Shown: piece after piece, positions 8,081 to 19,239 of the stretch
How the letters are laid out: every line of letters begins with the position of its first letter
Position numbering within the stretch: position 1 is the stretch's first letter
From: Durusdinium trenchii
Lineage: Eukaryota; Sar; Dinophyceae; Suessiales; Symbiodiniaceae
Assembly: GCA_963970005.1 (NCBI GenBank)
Contig: CAXAMN010003113.1
Location: 1,516,640-1,580,639 of the forward strand
Direction of reading: 5' to 3'
DNA: 64,000 nucleotides
The notes under the pieces: model-generated
Told to the model about the DNA's origin: nothing
The model's input: the letters and a program-made list of their open reading frames with translations, nothing else
Databases searched by the model: none
Translations under genes and position numbers: made by a program

Positions 8081-8954
8081 AATTGGCTATGAATTACAAC
8101 TACAGCTCCCACATGTTCATTACAGTTTCAAGCTGCTTGGCAATGCAACAGCACTGATACCAACCAGAAGTCAATGCACAAAGACTTGTACATAGAGATT
8201 TGGACAAAAGGAAGTGTTGGGCTCAAACGCTTTCAATTGTAAGAAGAAAGAACAACTGACTTTAGGTGAGACCTAGGTTCAAATGCTTGGACCAAAGGTT
8301 GAACGAGATAGAAACAGCACAGATTGTCTTAGAAAGGAAACTCAAAATAGGAAATTCCAAACATATCAACCCGTGGGAAAACCAAAACACTAAGAACAAA
8401 TCTGGGAAGAACCCTAAACCGCTTCCATATTGTTCATATGTTTCTACCTTGTTCATAGTATGAACATGTATGAGCAATTTATGCGAACGATTTTTATGGT
8501 GTCAAAACTGTTTTTTCAGTAAAGGTTACGACATGTTTGCTAATTTGTTGTGTCAGAATGTCTGAACAAATTATGCAAAGTTGAAATATCCACGCAATCA
8601 TCAGTTTTCACATAGTAGTTAGTAGTTGCAACCATATAACAAACATAAATATATCGTGAAAGGGTTTTCTCTTTTTAAAACCAACTTCTAGGATCTCAGC
8701 TATAGAGCAAACTTCCTGGACCACAAGCGGGGTCTTGTGTTATGAGCATCGACGGCCAAGAACTGGGTATTTGCTTGACAAATAAATGAAACTTGACTTC
8801 TTCGGCGTTTTTGGTGTAGTTTTAGTTGGGCTCGGGCATTCTCTACATGGAATGATCACAATGACTGCTTCAAACAAGGGGTTGGGACTTTCATTTTTTG
8901 TCTTAGGCAGTCGGTTCGACAGTCCGCCATGATAATGACCCAACCACCCAGATC

Positions 8955-9010
8955 CAAGCTGCCGCGATCTCTTGGAAAAGAGCTCGGATGGCAATGCCGT
9001 AAAGCTTTAC
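8955..9010 (-). CDS. Exon of TIR-like receptor gene, C-terminal helix
   Basis: The minus strand encodes VKLYGIAIRALFQEIAAAW directly after an AG acceptor. The amphipathic pattern (R.LF.EIA) fits the last part of the TIR-like region as I remember it from dinoflagellate multi-exon proteins. The end lies near a GG/GA position and is not fixed. It is the most downstream exon of the giant minus-strand gene that I can support; nothing recognisable follows towards 7 kb. Confidence 0.4.
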
Positions 9011-9253
9011 CTCTGGTGCCATTGGTGCAAAACGAGAATCGCACATTATATAATTACTGGAATTGCGTTCAAAAATCTTATGGCTTGAACTTAAGCTCAC
9101 CACAATTCTGCCATCATCATGCTTCCGTCGCAACGAAATTACCAGGAACCATGTTTGATTGGGGAGTCTTTCCGTGTTCCCCGTGAACTCTCCACAATCC
9201 ATCCCCTTATTTCCGGAACCGTCCGAATCGGGGGCTTCATCACTGCATCTCAC

Positions 9254-9327
9254 TGCGCCTCGTCCTTGTTCAGGACCTTCGAGTTGAGATCGTCGAAGAA
9301 ACAGGCCGATGGGATCATGAAAGCATC
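9254..9327 (-). CDS. Exon of TIR-like receptor gene
   Basis: After an AG acceptor (GGCCAG) the minus strand reads DAFMIPSACFFDDLNSKVL and then NKDEAQ before a stop. The Asp-Ala-Phe...Phe-Phe-Asp-Asp-Leu pattern fits the segment between the core TIR-like motifs and the final helix. A GT donor (GCGCA|GTGAGA) and a GC donor five bases earlier are both possible. The GC choice would join in phase with the exon at 9010 (…NKDE then VKLYG). Confidence 0.42.
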
Positions 9328-11528
9328 CTGGCCAGAGAAGTTTCAGGACCTTCTTCGGCAACAGTTCGGTCTGAGTTAACATCTTCCTTGTTGCAAAAAA
9401 AAGGCTACATCCGATGGTGCAATGTTCGCTTCCGGTGGCCATCACAAGCTTTCCGAGAGTGCGCGAGTGCGCTTCGCCTCTGCAATGATTGGCACCATGC
9501 AGCACTTGGGAATCTTGCAAGCCTTGGGACATCTGAGGGGGGCAACCTATTCCACCCATTGGTGCTATGGTTTGACATATGATGTAATGATATGTAATGT
9601 GCTGTCATGTGTAGTGTACACCGGTTGGCCCCATAGAACATAACACCAAAAACCGTGCCACAATGCTCCTTTGTGGTGTGGATGCAAAGGTCGGGTCAGG
9701 GACCACTCAAATTAATAAACTAATAACAAATCAAGACAAATTCAATTATATATTGAATAGTGACCAATTTAACGCAAATGAGAAGCTTGAATGAGCCAGG
9801 ATTGAATGTGCTCGGACTTGAAGCAGTTCTCACTGCATATAAGGAGTGCAGTCTCAGTTCCCTTGGACACCTCAGCACTGAGAAGAAGTTCGTGCAACAC
9901 CTACCTCTACGAGCTGCAAGCAGCAAGCTGTCTAGGTCAATATTCACGCATACAGTAGCTCCTAAATGCACCGTTAATGCCTGCTGGTTCCTTGAATCAA
10001 CATTCTGCAAAGAAAATAGCAACCAAACTATGTTTCCATATGTTTCCGACAATGTGAGCAACTCTAATGAGTTGAGAGGGTGCTCATGCTTATTCAATCG
10101 GAAAATTTTAAAGGGTCTCGCGACTCAAGTATTCGTGGAGGAGAGCGCTGAAGCAAACCAAGGACAACAGCAACTGCACTTGTTGTGACAGCCAGGCCAC
10201 ATGGCTTCCTGGAGAAAGGATGTGAGGAGTCTGCACGTGAGTCCCCAACAAACGGGCTTTCAACATTGTAGACCTTGGTTTCAGCCATCGTCTGGCAGGA
10301 TGCAGTGGCCGAGTTGACGGGGACTGTTCGGCGGGCTTTCCGGAGCATCCTGAACACTGAAAACACCCAAAACACCCGTCAAGTTGAACATGACATGGTG
10401 GTCTGCTTGGGGACCATGGGACATTCATCGCAGAGTCAAGCAACACCTGTATGGGCGGTATGGGGACTTTGAGCCTGGCAAGCTTTTGCCCAGTCAAGGG
10501 TATGGGTGAAAAAGGCCCAGGGTTCCACGGGATGTGCATGACAAAATGCAACTCTCAGGATTTCGGGGTGGCAACAAGTGTCCTTCAACTTCTTCGCATC
10601 TGTAAGAAGTCCCCAAAGCCATATGGTTTATACTATATACAGAGTTCTATCTGAGGCTTCATGTGAGCGAGCGCCAAAACCTATGGGCACAAAAGCGGAA
10701 CTCCACATGTTGGTATCGCTTTTGGTTGTTCACTGTATTGCTTTGCAGTGTTTCGGATGCCTGTGTCATTTTGTTTGCAGACTGTCTTTTGAATCACAAC
10801 AGGTGAGCTACACATGAGTATTGGTAGAGAGGGAGACCAGGAAAGAGAGAAAAAAGAAAAAAAGAGAGAGTATGTGTTCTATTGACGCAACAGTCTTTCC
10901 TTCTTCTTTTCTAAGCTCTACATCTCAGGCATCCTCCACAATTGCTTTGTATGAAGATAGGAGTTGATCATCCCTGGGTATCGCTTAGGTATCGCTCTGT
11001 CTAAAGCAACACACATGACAATAATAAGATTGAATCAAACGATCGAGGTGTACCTTGTGAGGGTATCGTTTTTGGTTGATTTACAGGCCGCCTCATGATT
11101 TCAGCACAATCTACCAAAATCTATGAAAAGTTCCTCTCACATAAAGCTTTGTGTACAGACCCTTTTGGATGTTGCTCATGTGGCTTCTAGCTCTTCATTT
11201 CCAAATCGCCAAGTCAGTCTTCCCATTAGACCTTCTGAAGCAGCTTCTTCGACAAGCTGTATCGAGCTGGCCGTGGGAGCTCCGGCATGGCAGCACAAAA
11301 AACTATGCATGTTATTTCGCAAAGCACCTACTCAAAGGATCTAAATAGTAAGGTTCGAGCAACACTACACGCGAAGAAAAAAGAACAGTGAGCAGCACAA
11401 ACAAAACATAGCAAAAACATCTACTGTATAGTCTGGGATCCTATGACGAAGCCCGACCAAAAACAAGGGGCGCAATTCATGGACTACCATGGTTCAACAT
11501 TCACTTCTGGACCGCTGTGGCACTGTAC
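9328..11528. other. Presumed intronic DNA
   Basis: No exon, RNA gene or element recognised on either strand. Short open frames here have no protein-like motif. A GA-rich purine tract lies at 10825-10870. Placed between two exons of the minus-strand gene, so probably intron. Confidence 0.4.
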
Positions 11529-11700
11529 CTCTTTGTTAGGCCCAGTGGCAGCACCATAGCGCACGCCATTGCTTCGCTGTTCTCAGGGTCCACCAGGATG
11601 GGGCAGTCTGTCTCCACCGCGGCCTGGAAGCCCCGGGGGGCCCAAAGGGGGCCACCGGGCCAACACACCAGGCACACCGAGCGAATGAACGGGAACATGT
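11529..11700 (-). CDS. Exon of TIR-like receptor gene
   Basis: The minus-strand frame contains TDCPILVDPENSEAMACAMV followed by LPLGLTKR and a GT donor (AAAGAG|GTACAG) ending the exon at 11529. The ILVDPEN.EA..CA..L pattern is the conserved element that follows the TIR-like core in dinoflagellate proteins of this type, as far as I recall them. The upstream border is not fixed; an AG (GGCTTCCAG) just before GCCGCGGTGGAG would start the exon nearer 11632. GC-rich compared with the flanking introns. Confidence 0.5.
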
Positions 11701-13338
11701 TGGGTCTCTGTCAGTGGGATCGGATGTGATCTGGCATTCATGAATTTGTTCTACCAAGTATGTGAAGCAAGCTGCTTCCGGCACACTTGCACGATCAAAC
11801 CCGAACTACAGTGGCCCTTTTTTTACAGGCCATACTGCCTGCTACTGGCCTGGGAGGTATAGGTCCAAACCGAGAGCTTCGCCAAGGAGGAAACCATCAC
11901 GCTCACACTGTCGTAGGTGAGATGCTTTGGAAAAGCTGTGGTGTCCACTTTGTTCAGCCACCTGGCTCCGAACCAAGATGGAGACAGGCAGCCCCAGATT
12001 TTTCAGAGTACATATATACAAGCCGCAGAACCAAGAGTTATATATCAAAACTTAATGATGGTTCTATCATGGATCGGCATTGAAACACTGGCATGTATAC
12101 TGAACATATTGCAACAAAAGAGTGGCCCGAGAGCCTGCGCTCATCCTCATCTCGACACGGAATTGTTTCTAAAGGTTTCCCCAGCCACATGCCCACCTAT
12201 GTAAACACTATTGCCGAAAGAAACCTGAACACCCCCAAGGTCTATGGCAAAAAGGGACGTCTTGCGCAATACACCCAAATAGTGTAGGATATCTGCCTCA
12301 ACCTGAACACGGCGGAAGAACGTTCTGAACGAGTTGCCACCTTCGAAGCTGTCCAGCTTTCCGTGGCTGTCTACGAGCTGGACAGTTTCAGTGGCATCGG
12401 TTGTATCATTTTACGTGGCCCCGAGGAATACGGAATACCTCTATATGCTTTCGCCATCGTTAGCCGTCTGTTGGATTTCCCGTGAATCTATATATAGTAA
12501 ATTATAACAATACAATTCATACAGTATGCCATTATACGCATGTGTGCGCGCATGCGAACAAATTGCATATAAATATATAGATATACTACAGTGTATATAT
12601 ATTATACTATATTGTATTTTATTATTTTGTATATGTTCATATTTATATATATCTATATACACGTGTGTCTGTATGTGTTTTATTTTCTTTGGCTTCTTGA
12701 TCTTTGCACAACATATGGCGACACCCTCTCCAACTCAACTGACTGACCTCTTATGTTCCAAAACGTTCAACATGAGCAGTCCCGAGTCGCAAGGGATGAA
12801 CGTGGTCCAATACTTTGGCCCTATCATAGAAAGCCTTGGGGTCATCCAAGAATCTGGGCTGTCAGTACCTGGTGGCTGCCGACTCTGGAACCCCCACATC
12901 ACTCCCATGAACGCTCTGCTTCCAGAAACGTGTGCAAGGCCAAAGCTCCTTTCCGTTCATGTCAAATGCCTTGGAATCCTGCGGCTCCCTGTCCATGTCT
13001 CAACTAGGTTTGGTCAGTGTCAGTTTCTTGCTGGAAGCCCGCAACCCCCCAAAAAGCAACGTTTCAGGGACCTTTGATTTACAAAGAAAAATTACAAAGA
13101 TGGAATTCCGTGTCGCGTAACCACCACTATTTTTACTATGACTTAATCGTGGTGCACCCGGTAAATAAAAACCCACCATTCGTTTGCTGGATTATTTTGC
13201 TATATCTGCATTCTAATATTCTAATCATTTTCAATCATCACTCTGCACATTAATGGTGCCACTTTTTCTGCAATGGGTTTTGCATAATGTGTTCCAACCA
13301 CCACCCACGCTGATGGACGGTTTGCACTGTGCACTCCC
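11701..13338. other. Presumed intronic DNA with one unexplained open stretch
   Basis: The plus strand is open from 12287 to 12484 (…LNLNTAEERSERVATFEAV…) and the minus strand of the same bases is also open. Neither was recognised. TA-rich low-complexity DNA fills 12490-12665. A missing exon of the minus-strand gene may lie here, because the TIR-like region lacks about 40-60 residues between the flanking exons. Confidence 0.35.
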
Positions 13339-13434
13339 CTAAATCATCGCACCGATCGGCTGGATCCGCCTGAAGGTGTCCAACACATCCTTTAAACTGA
13401 TGCCGAACTTGGTGAGCTCCTGAATGTCGGGCAC
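13339..13434 (-). CDS. Exon of TIR-like receptor gene
   Basis: An AG acceptor (ATCACTCAG) precedes VPDIQELTKFGISLKDVLDT and FRRIQPIG. The frame is open until a TAG at 13339; a GT donor (CCGATCG|GTGCG) lies just before the stop, so the exon probably ends near 13350. The previous exon ends on a complete codon (…SRPE), so the join SRPE|VPDIQ keeps frame. The ELT.FGIS..DV..T pattern fits the helical segment that follows the TIR-like core. Confidence 0.6.
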   Translation of the reverse strand: MPDIQELTKFGISLKDVLDTFRRIQPIGAMI

Positions 13435-13954
13435 CTGAGTGATGTTCCGCGGATGCTCAAAAAGGTATACCAACCTGCCACCGGCCACCTGACCTTCAAC
13501 CGTCGATCACGAGCAGGTGGATAGTTTTAGCTTTTCCTGCGCGACACGACCACGAACATGAGGATTCCTCCACCACGAATACGGCCCCCCAAATCGATCC
13601 GACGAAAACCCGGTTCGTCTGACGAAAAGGTTGCCCGTCATGGTGCGTCTGATTCCATGGAGCGCGTGGGTTCAAATGCCAGTGAGCCGAAACGGCGAAA
13701 ACTATAAGGAAATGCACTTGTCGCGCCAATCGCGGTCACATGCGATTGTCGTTGAATTTGTTGCCCCATGTTGCTCTAACTTACGTTTCAAGAAACTGTT
13801 GCCGGTGGGCAAGTTTCCCGGGACATGTGCCTATTGTGCTACACGGAATCATGCAAAACAACCACCCAACTCACCAAACAGCAGTGTTGCAGCAGTTCCC
13901 CCTGCAAACAAATACATACAATTAAACGAAAAATAAAGAAAAGAAAGAACCAAC

Positions 13955-14087
13955 CTCCGGTCGTGACACAACGTTGGCATACTTCTCGATGTACTCGTCG
14001 TTAGGCTTCACAAAGTCCGGCCACGCCAAGATGAGTGTGTTCACGTTGTGCCGCCAGGCCGTGACCATCTCACCAACACACCACTTC
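13955..14087 (-). CDS. TIR-like domain exon (KWCVGEMVTA)
   Basis: The exon begins after TCGTTCAG at 14087 with one base that completes an Arg codon, then reads KWCVGEMVTAWRHNVNTLIL, AWPDFVKPNDEYIEKYANVV and SRPE, ending at a GT donor (CCGGAG|GTTGG). It is 133 nt long: one base plus 44 codons. The W-C-G-E motif corresponds to the conserved S.WC..E region of TIR domains, which are NAD-linked signalling or protein-interaction modules. The preceding exon ends LT-R with the first two bases of the same Arg codon, which fixes the join exactly. Confidence 0.72.
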
Positions 14088-14735
14088 CTGAACGAGCCCG
14101 GGTGTGGGAATTGGTGTATATAGACACCTCCGTGTTTTGGACGCCTCCAAACATCTCCTAAGGCCACAAGGAAGTCTGCAAATGTCTCCGAGCACTGATG
14201 GAGGCCACAAGAAGTTTTGAGTGAAACTTACCCCAGCAAAGCAACATTTTAGTTTTGCCGGTCACTTTTTTGTCTTCATTTCAGCATGCGCACCATTAGG
14301 GGGAACATGTGTTTTCTTGTTTCCTTGTTCTTGTTCAACTGCCTCCCCAACTGATCACTTAACACCAGTCAACTGACATGCACTCAGGTTTCGCATTTTG
14401 TGGCCAAGAAGTGCCGCCGCTAAGCCGCTGCGCCCATCAAGGCGGCGTGTAAAGAGATGTGGGAGAAGATTAGGCATGAGAACGTACGGTTTTCACCTGG
14501 ATCAAGAAAATCCATTAGTATCCATTTGTGATTGCTGCGCGACGGCGACAGAATTCAGGCTAAGCACACAGATCAAATCAAACATCAATGCAACAACGGC
14601 ACGTTCTCTTTTGCAGGAGTGGGGGGAACTTCAATCTATGTTAATGGGGCATGGGAGTTCATGGCACTGCGGTGTGTGGGCATGGGGCATGAGAGCTCAC
14701 TTGCACCACGCACCTGCCTAATTGAGACAGGACTC

Positions 14736-14820
14736 CGAGTCAAAACTGCTGGAGTGGCCATGATGAGGAACGTCTCTGTGTCCTCTGAGTCTTGCCAAAA
14801 CGGCATGAATGAACAGCGTC
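14736..14820 (-). CDS. TIR-like domain exon (ETFLIMATPAVLTR), GA donor
   Basis: The minus strand reads QDSEDTETFLIMATPAVLTR, the hydrophobic strand and loop preceding the WC motif of the TIR-like fold. The frame then continues into unrelated sequence, and the only position that joins it to the next exon is ACTCG|GAGTCC, a GA 5' splice site: CG from this exon plus G at 14087 gives the Arg before KWCVGE. The start is uncertain: acceptor TTTCAG near 14848 or GACCAG near 14838 would add ten or more residues including FMRRCSF. Confidence 0.62.
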
Positions 14821-16947
14821 TCATGAACTGGTCAGCAACTGAAAGCCCACCGGCCCACTTCTGGAAAAGTGAATCGTAACAAACTTACCCATGGGACCTA
14901 CCATGGTTCCTGCTAAAGAATAATCAGCAAATGAGTGGCCCGGAGACTGTGATGTCAAATTCGGGTGTGTTTCTTCGCGGTGCGATTGCACTACTGCGAA
15001 AAGGGCTGCAATCAAAGAAACCCAAGGCTTTGCATGATGCTTCTGAAATGTTTTCACAAATATACTCATATTTTCGCTCACAAAAGCAGTAAAAATATAT
15101 ACACATATGAACCATTCTAATTGTATATAGATGTATATTGTAAATTTGACAATGGCAAATGTCTCGCCTTGATGCCAGGCCAGCGACTCCTGCTGCACCT
15201 TTCGGGCCAAACCGCCCACGCTTTACCATTCAGAGGGGTGGGATCCCTGTCAGCACCTCAGCCACGCCTGCGATTGCGTGATGGGAGGCGTGCCGGCTTG
15301 TTCGGCCGGCGCGTTGCGTCTCGGCCGCCGCTTTGCGCGGGTGGTCAAGGTTGGTTGGGGTGCTATGTTGGCTGCTGCGTCGGCCTCGGGTTGGTGGCGG
15401 GGCCCCGCGGCTCCGAGGCTCGCTGCTGGTTTGGATCGGGGTTAACGAGCGCTGTGTGGCGGGTTCATCAGCGGCGCAAGGCCACGGGGCGCAGCCAGAA
15501 GAAGAGCTACAGAGAAAGCCACAAGAAGGTATCCTCGACCTTCTCACCACGGTGATTGAAGCAATTGGGCCGCACGTTTAAGTGCAATTGTCGGGTCAGA
15601 CAGCCTCGCTCCTTGAGAAGTTCTCCTACAGCGTGAGCAGGAGGAGCGACCAGATATTGATGTCCGGTCCTACTGACGTGCGGGGCACCGTGAAGCTCTC
15701 CGTGAGACACTGCGTGGCTCCTGTTGAGGAAGGGCAGATTGACTCAAGAACAGAAGTCCCAGTGCGGGCGAGGAAGCCCTCTACTACTTGTTTGGTCAAA
15801 CTACCGTGGAAGAGTGGGCCTGCAACTTCGATACCACAACCATGCCAACAACAATGGCTAAGTTTCCAGATGCTTCCAGCAAGTGGAGGAATAGGAAGTC
15901 AGCTCAGGCGTTAAAGACAACTTAGACTTCTCTGAGGAGAGACTATGAGCCTGCGGACTATGAGGGTGAGGGCACCTAGGAGAGTGAAGGGGATGAGGCA
16001 ATCTGTGGTCCGGAGTAGATGTGGGCAGAATGCTATGCCACTACTTGGATGCATGAAGACGGTCAACCGTGGCTTCTACCTGTCTGATAGCTCCGGACAC
16101 GGTTGGCAAAAATGCTCTCCCAAAAGCACTGTAGCCCAGAAACATTGGAGACCTCAGCATAGTCTACAATTTGAGAGATTGCTCAAGAATTCAAAAGCAT
16201 CCTCCATTTGATTGACAAGGTCCGGGATTTCAGCTTGCTGCAAGATCTTGTGCTCTTGCCCCACAACCGTTCAGGATCAAAAGATTGGCTCCCACTCAGC
16301 ATGCCCGGAGGATGCACCGGATGTTTTAGCTTGAAACCATACTGAGGGATCCTGCGCAATCCAGTGACTGCATGGAATGAAGCCCAGCTGTCCTACTAGC
16401 CCGGCTAGCTGCTGAGGCCCAAGATGCCATGACAGGCTGATTGGTGGTCACTTCCCATCTCGCTGGTAGCACTCCTCTCTACAAGCTGCTCCTCCAAGGG
16501 TGATGCCCGGGCGTGATCATGGGGGCTTGACGCTCCTTCTCCAAGGCAGTGGCCAAAGCCTCTCTCGGCTGCTTCGAATCCAATGGCATCAATGCCAAAG
16601 AAATATCGAAAGTTGGGTTCAGGTCAGGAAACGTCAGGAAACGGCAACTCAAAGTGCTGCTCTCCAAAAGTATACGGCTATGCAACAATGCACCACTCCC
16701 AGCTCAAAGATCATCCAAACCGTTCGATGCCCCAGTGGTCACTTGCACAGAAAACGTTGTCAAAGCAACGCTCTTCCAAGCAACACTCATCCCCACGCGA
16801 AGCTTATACCCAATTCCAAACACCGACGCGCTCCCAAGTTTTCGGAAACTTCCTGGAAAACCCAACCTTTGCAACAGTGCCAGGCTCAAATCCACTCCGA
16901 GCTGGACTCTGCTTGTAGCCCCAACTGCTTGCAGGCGTTTTGCCCTC
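14821..16947. other. Presumed intronic DNA
   Basis: No exon recognised. The GC-rich plus-strand open frame at 15121-15555 has Arg/Gly-rich low-complexity composition and is open on both strands. The stretch 15560-16950 carries only short unrelated open frames. Confidence 0.35.
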
Positions 16948-17579
16948 TTACCCCTGCTTCGGGGTGTCACCAGAATCTTGCGCCTCTTTGGCATAAAGAT
17001 TCAGCCAAATGGCGCTCCAACTCTGACATGTCAGTGTCCAGGACAAGTCCGGCAGCGTTGCAGGGTCAATCTCCTCTGCCTTCAAGAGCTTGGCGTGTTC
17101 AGCCGGTTGATCAGGGGCCTTAAGTTGAGCTTTCAAGATCTCCTCCAGAGGTTGTAGCTCAGGCTGCGGCGTGATGCCGGCCCCCACTCCTCTCAAAGTA
17201 TCTTGCACTTCCTTGGACATGCTAGCCCATCCTTTCCAGGGCTGCTTCAACGGTACTACTAAGTGGCACTGCTTCCCAGAATGGCCGGTGCCCCTTCTTT
17301 GTCTAGGTCCTAGGTCTCCTGCTCCCGGGCGATGGGGAATGTCTATACGTCTGTACCATGAGCCCGTACACACAAAGTACCGCCTTCCATTTGTGACCTT
17401 GTCAAGGCTGCCCCTTCCTGGATTCATGCCCAAGGATGTAGCCGTCCGAGTGGGGATCACCTTGTCTGTCGCCTCGTCAAAGCTCTGGCAAAGAACCAGT
17501 GCCGTCGAGGCCCTCAGTGCCACAGCCCATTGGGCGTGGCCTTGACAAGAATGACCAAGCACGGGTCTTGAGCCGAGAT
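16948..17579 (-). pseudogene. Retroposed transcript copy with relic spliced leaders at its 5' end
   Basis: Directly downstream of two relic leaders (17567-17598) the minus strand is open for about 210 codons to 16948, starting inside the leader with no ATG there; the first in-frame ATG is at 17427. The product is mixed early on (NGRRYFVCTGSWYRRIDIPH) and helical/charged near the end (LEEILKAQLKAPDQPAEHAK). The end weakly recalls ORF1-type proteins of dinoflagellate LINE elements, but I cannot assign it. A genomic relic leader means a mature trans-spliced mRNA was reverse-transcribed and inserted, so this is a processed copy, probably sitting in an intron of the surrounding gene. No poly-A tail was found at the presumed 3' end. 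Confidence 0.5.
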
Positions 17580-17598
17580 CTTGAGCCAAAATGGCTTA
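17567..17598 (-). repeat. Two tandem relic dinoflagellate spliced leaders
   Basis: The minus strand reads TAAGCCATTTTGGCTCAAG at 17598-17580. AGCCATTTTGGCTCAAG is an exact 17-nt match to the 3' part of the conserved dinoflagellate spliced leader. One base further on, TCTCGGCTCAAG (17578-17567) matches the last 12 leader bases with two changes. A nested, truncated second leader is what repeated rounds of trans-splicing and retroposition leave behind. Confidence 0.85.
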
Positions 17599-18348
17599 AA
17601 CTAGTTCGTTTTCCTCTCTCTCTCTCTCTCTGCGACAACATATGCCATATGCATGGTCTTTGATCCCGCTGGCTGCTTCAAGCTCGGGCCTCCGCGCAAG
17701 GTGTGTTTTACAAAGAAACCAAACACAAACCCATGTTGTTCACCTGCTCTCTGGCTCCACGAGTCCCCCACCAGTCCTGACCCACATAGCTAAAGAGCCG
17801 GGTCAAATCGTTGAGGTCCTCAACCGATGAAGGAAACGCGTCCAGGGGGGGACGTCAGAAAAACACATGCATGGTCAAACTCAGGGGTCGATCCATTTTG
17901 CAGGGTCCGAGGTCAACTGAGGTCGGACAAGAAAGGTTAAGTGAACAGGCGGAGGTCAAATCGAAACGGAGGTTCCCTGGGCATGACCTTTTCGTAAATT
18001 TGTACAAGTAGTGTGTTTGTCCGACATGGCTGTTGGCCAGCCGGCTGGATTACAATCTTGACATTCTACATCTCTCATGACACGCAACAACGCATTCTTC
18101 ACGTTGGCATCCGAAGGGCCCGCATGAACCCACTCACAACCAGGAATACATTGCATTGACAACTCAAGATTCAAAATTGCATGCCCTCTTTGCTTCGGCC
18201 TTGTCTGAGCATCTTCAATAGTGAACTACACAATGAGTGGTTATCATCATCATGTGTATAGTTGAAAGTTGAAAACACCACTCTGGAGCAGTCTGGATAA
18301 GATTTGCCATAACAATCTAATTCTGCAGCCTCCAATTTGCCAAGGTTC
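17599..18348. other. Presumed intronic DNA
   Basis: A pyrimidine tract (CTCTCTCTCT) lies at 17610-17632. No exon or RNA gene was recognised on either strand up to the TIR-like exon. Confidence 0.35.
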
Positions 18349-18637
18349 ATCGCAATCAATGAAGGTCTTGGTTCCTGGCAAAGACTGTTCCAGCTTCATC
18401 TTGAGCAAGCGGGCCATGGAGCCGGCCGCATTCTTCTGGTGACACAGGAAGAAACGGAAGTGCTTGTGGTGCAACTGCCGCACAAATCGGTACAGGCCGC
18501 TCAGCAAGGTGAACAGGACGGCCGCCAGCATGAGGAGCACGAAGAACATCACGACCACCACAGTGGTTTGCGGGTCCTCTTCACTGATCGCCGTTGCACC
18601 CATGTCCAGGATGACCAGCATCGCCACCATGAGAATC
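18349..18637 (-). CDS. Exon with membrane segment and start of TIR-like domain
   Basis: After an AG acceptor (GAGACAG) the exon reads ILMVAMLVILDMGATAISEE, then a strong hydrophobic segment (VVVVMFFVLLMLAAVLFTLL), a basic stretch (RFVRQLHHKHFR) and the TIR-like start: FFLCHQKNAAGSMARLLKMK, then LEQSLPGTKTFIDCD. FFLCHQ...A..L...L......FID corresponds to box 1 and the following helix and strand of TIR domains. Similarity stops after FIDCD, where the genome reads GAT|GAACC, so a GA donor at 18348-18347 is the best boundary. The basic residues after the membrane helix suggest that the TIR-like domain is cytosolic. GC-rich coding DNA. Confidence 0.68.
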
Positions 18638-19018
18638 CTGTCTCAAAATGATGAAAATGATACACATGCCAATCTTTTGGCAGAAGTTGGGGTGAGAGCG
18701 GCGACAAAGGCCCTCAAACTATGTGAACTATGTAACGGGTCGTGTTCACACACGATGCATGAGTCTCTGGAGGAGAAACTGGAACTCCACATTCATCCAC
18801 GAGACATATCCAGAACGTTGTTGATCATGAAGCGCCATGGTTTGTAGAAGGCCACCATAGCAATGCTGGCCTTGGGCAATGCCCACATACATCAATCTCA
18901 CCGAGACTGGATCCACCCAGAAGGTGGGTTAGACTGGACTCTATGCGCAATAAATTGGACTTGAACAAGTGGGTGTGTGAAGGTGCGTCTGTGCACGACC
19001 ATGAGTGCATTCGGTCAC
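18638..19018. other. Presumed intron
   Basis: Sequence between two recognised exons; nothing else seen. Confidence 0.4.
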
Positions 19019-19239
19019 CAAAGTTTTGCACGTCCATGAGTCGTGCACAGCGGTTCGTCGTAGGCCAAGTGGCATAGAGGATGATGCTCATCGAAACCAG
19101 GCGGCCGGACTTGGTGGTGATCAGTGGACACATGGTCAGCAGGGAATTCCTTAAAAGGAAGACAACTGAGAAAACTTCGGCGCCAGGAGCGAAGCGCTTG
19201 AACAGGAAGGAACAAGAGTTCAGGAACGCCGCATCTGAC
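19019..19239 (-). CDS. Membrane-segment exon of receptor gene
   Basis: After an AG acceptor the minus strand reads DAAFLNSCSFLFKRFAPGA, EVFSVVFLLRNSLLTMCPLI and SGRLVSMSIILYATWPTTNR, ending at a GT donor (AACTTTG|GTGACC). FLFKRF.PG......V.LLRN.LL is a pattern I associate with the multi-spanning region upstream of the TIR-like domain in dinoflagellate proteins. There are two hydrophobic helices separated by a short polar loop. Channel-like function has been suggested for similar-looking proteins, but nothing in this exon proves it. Confidence 0.55.

Noticed and set aside
15121..15555. Arg/Gly-rich plus-strand gene
   Set aside because: Open on both strands with GC-rich low-complexity composition and no motif; no support beyond the open frame.
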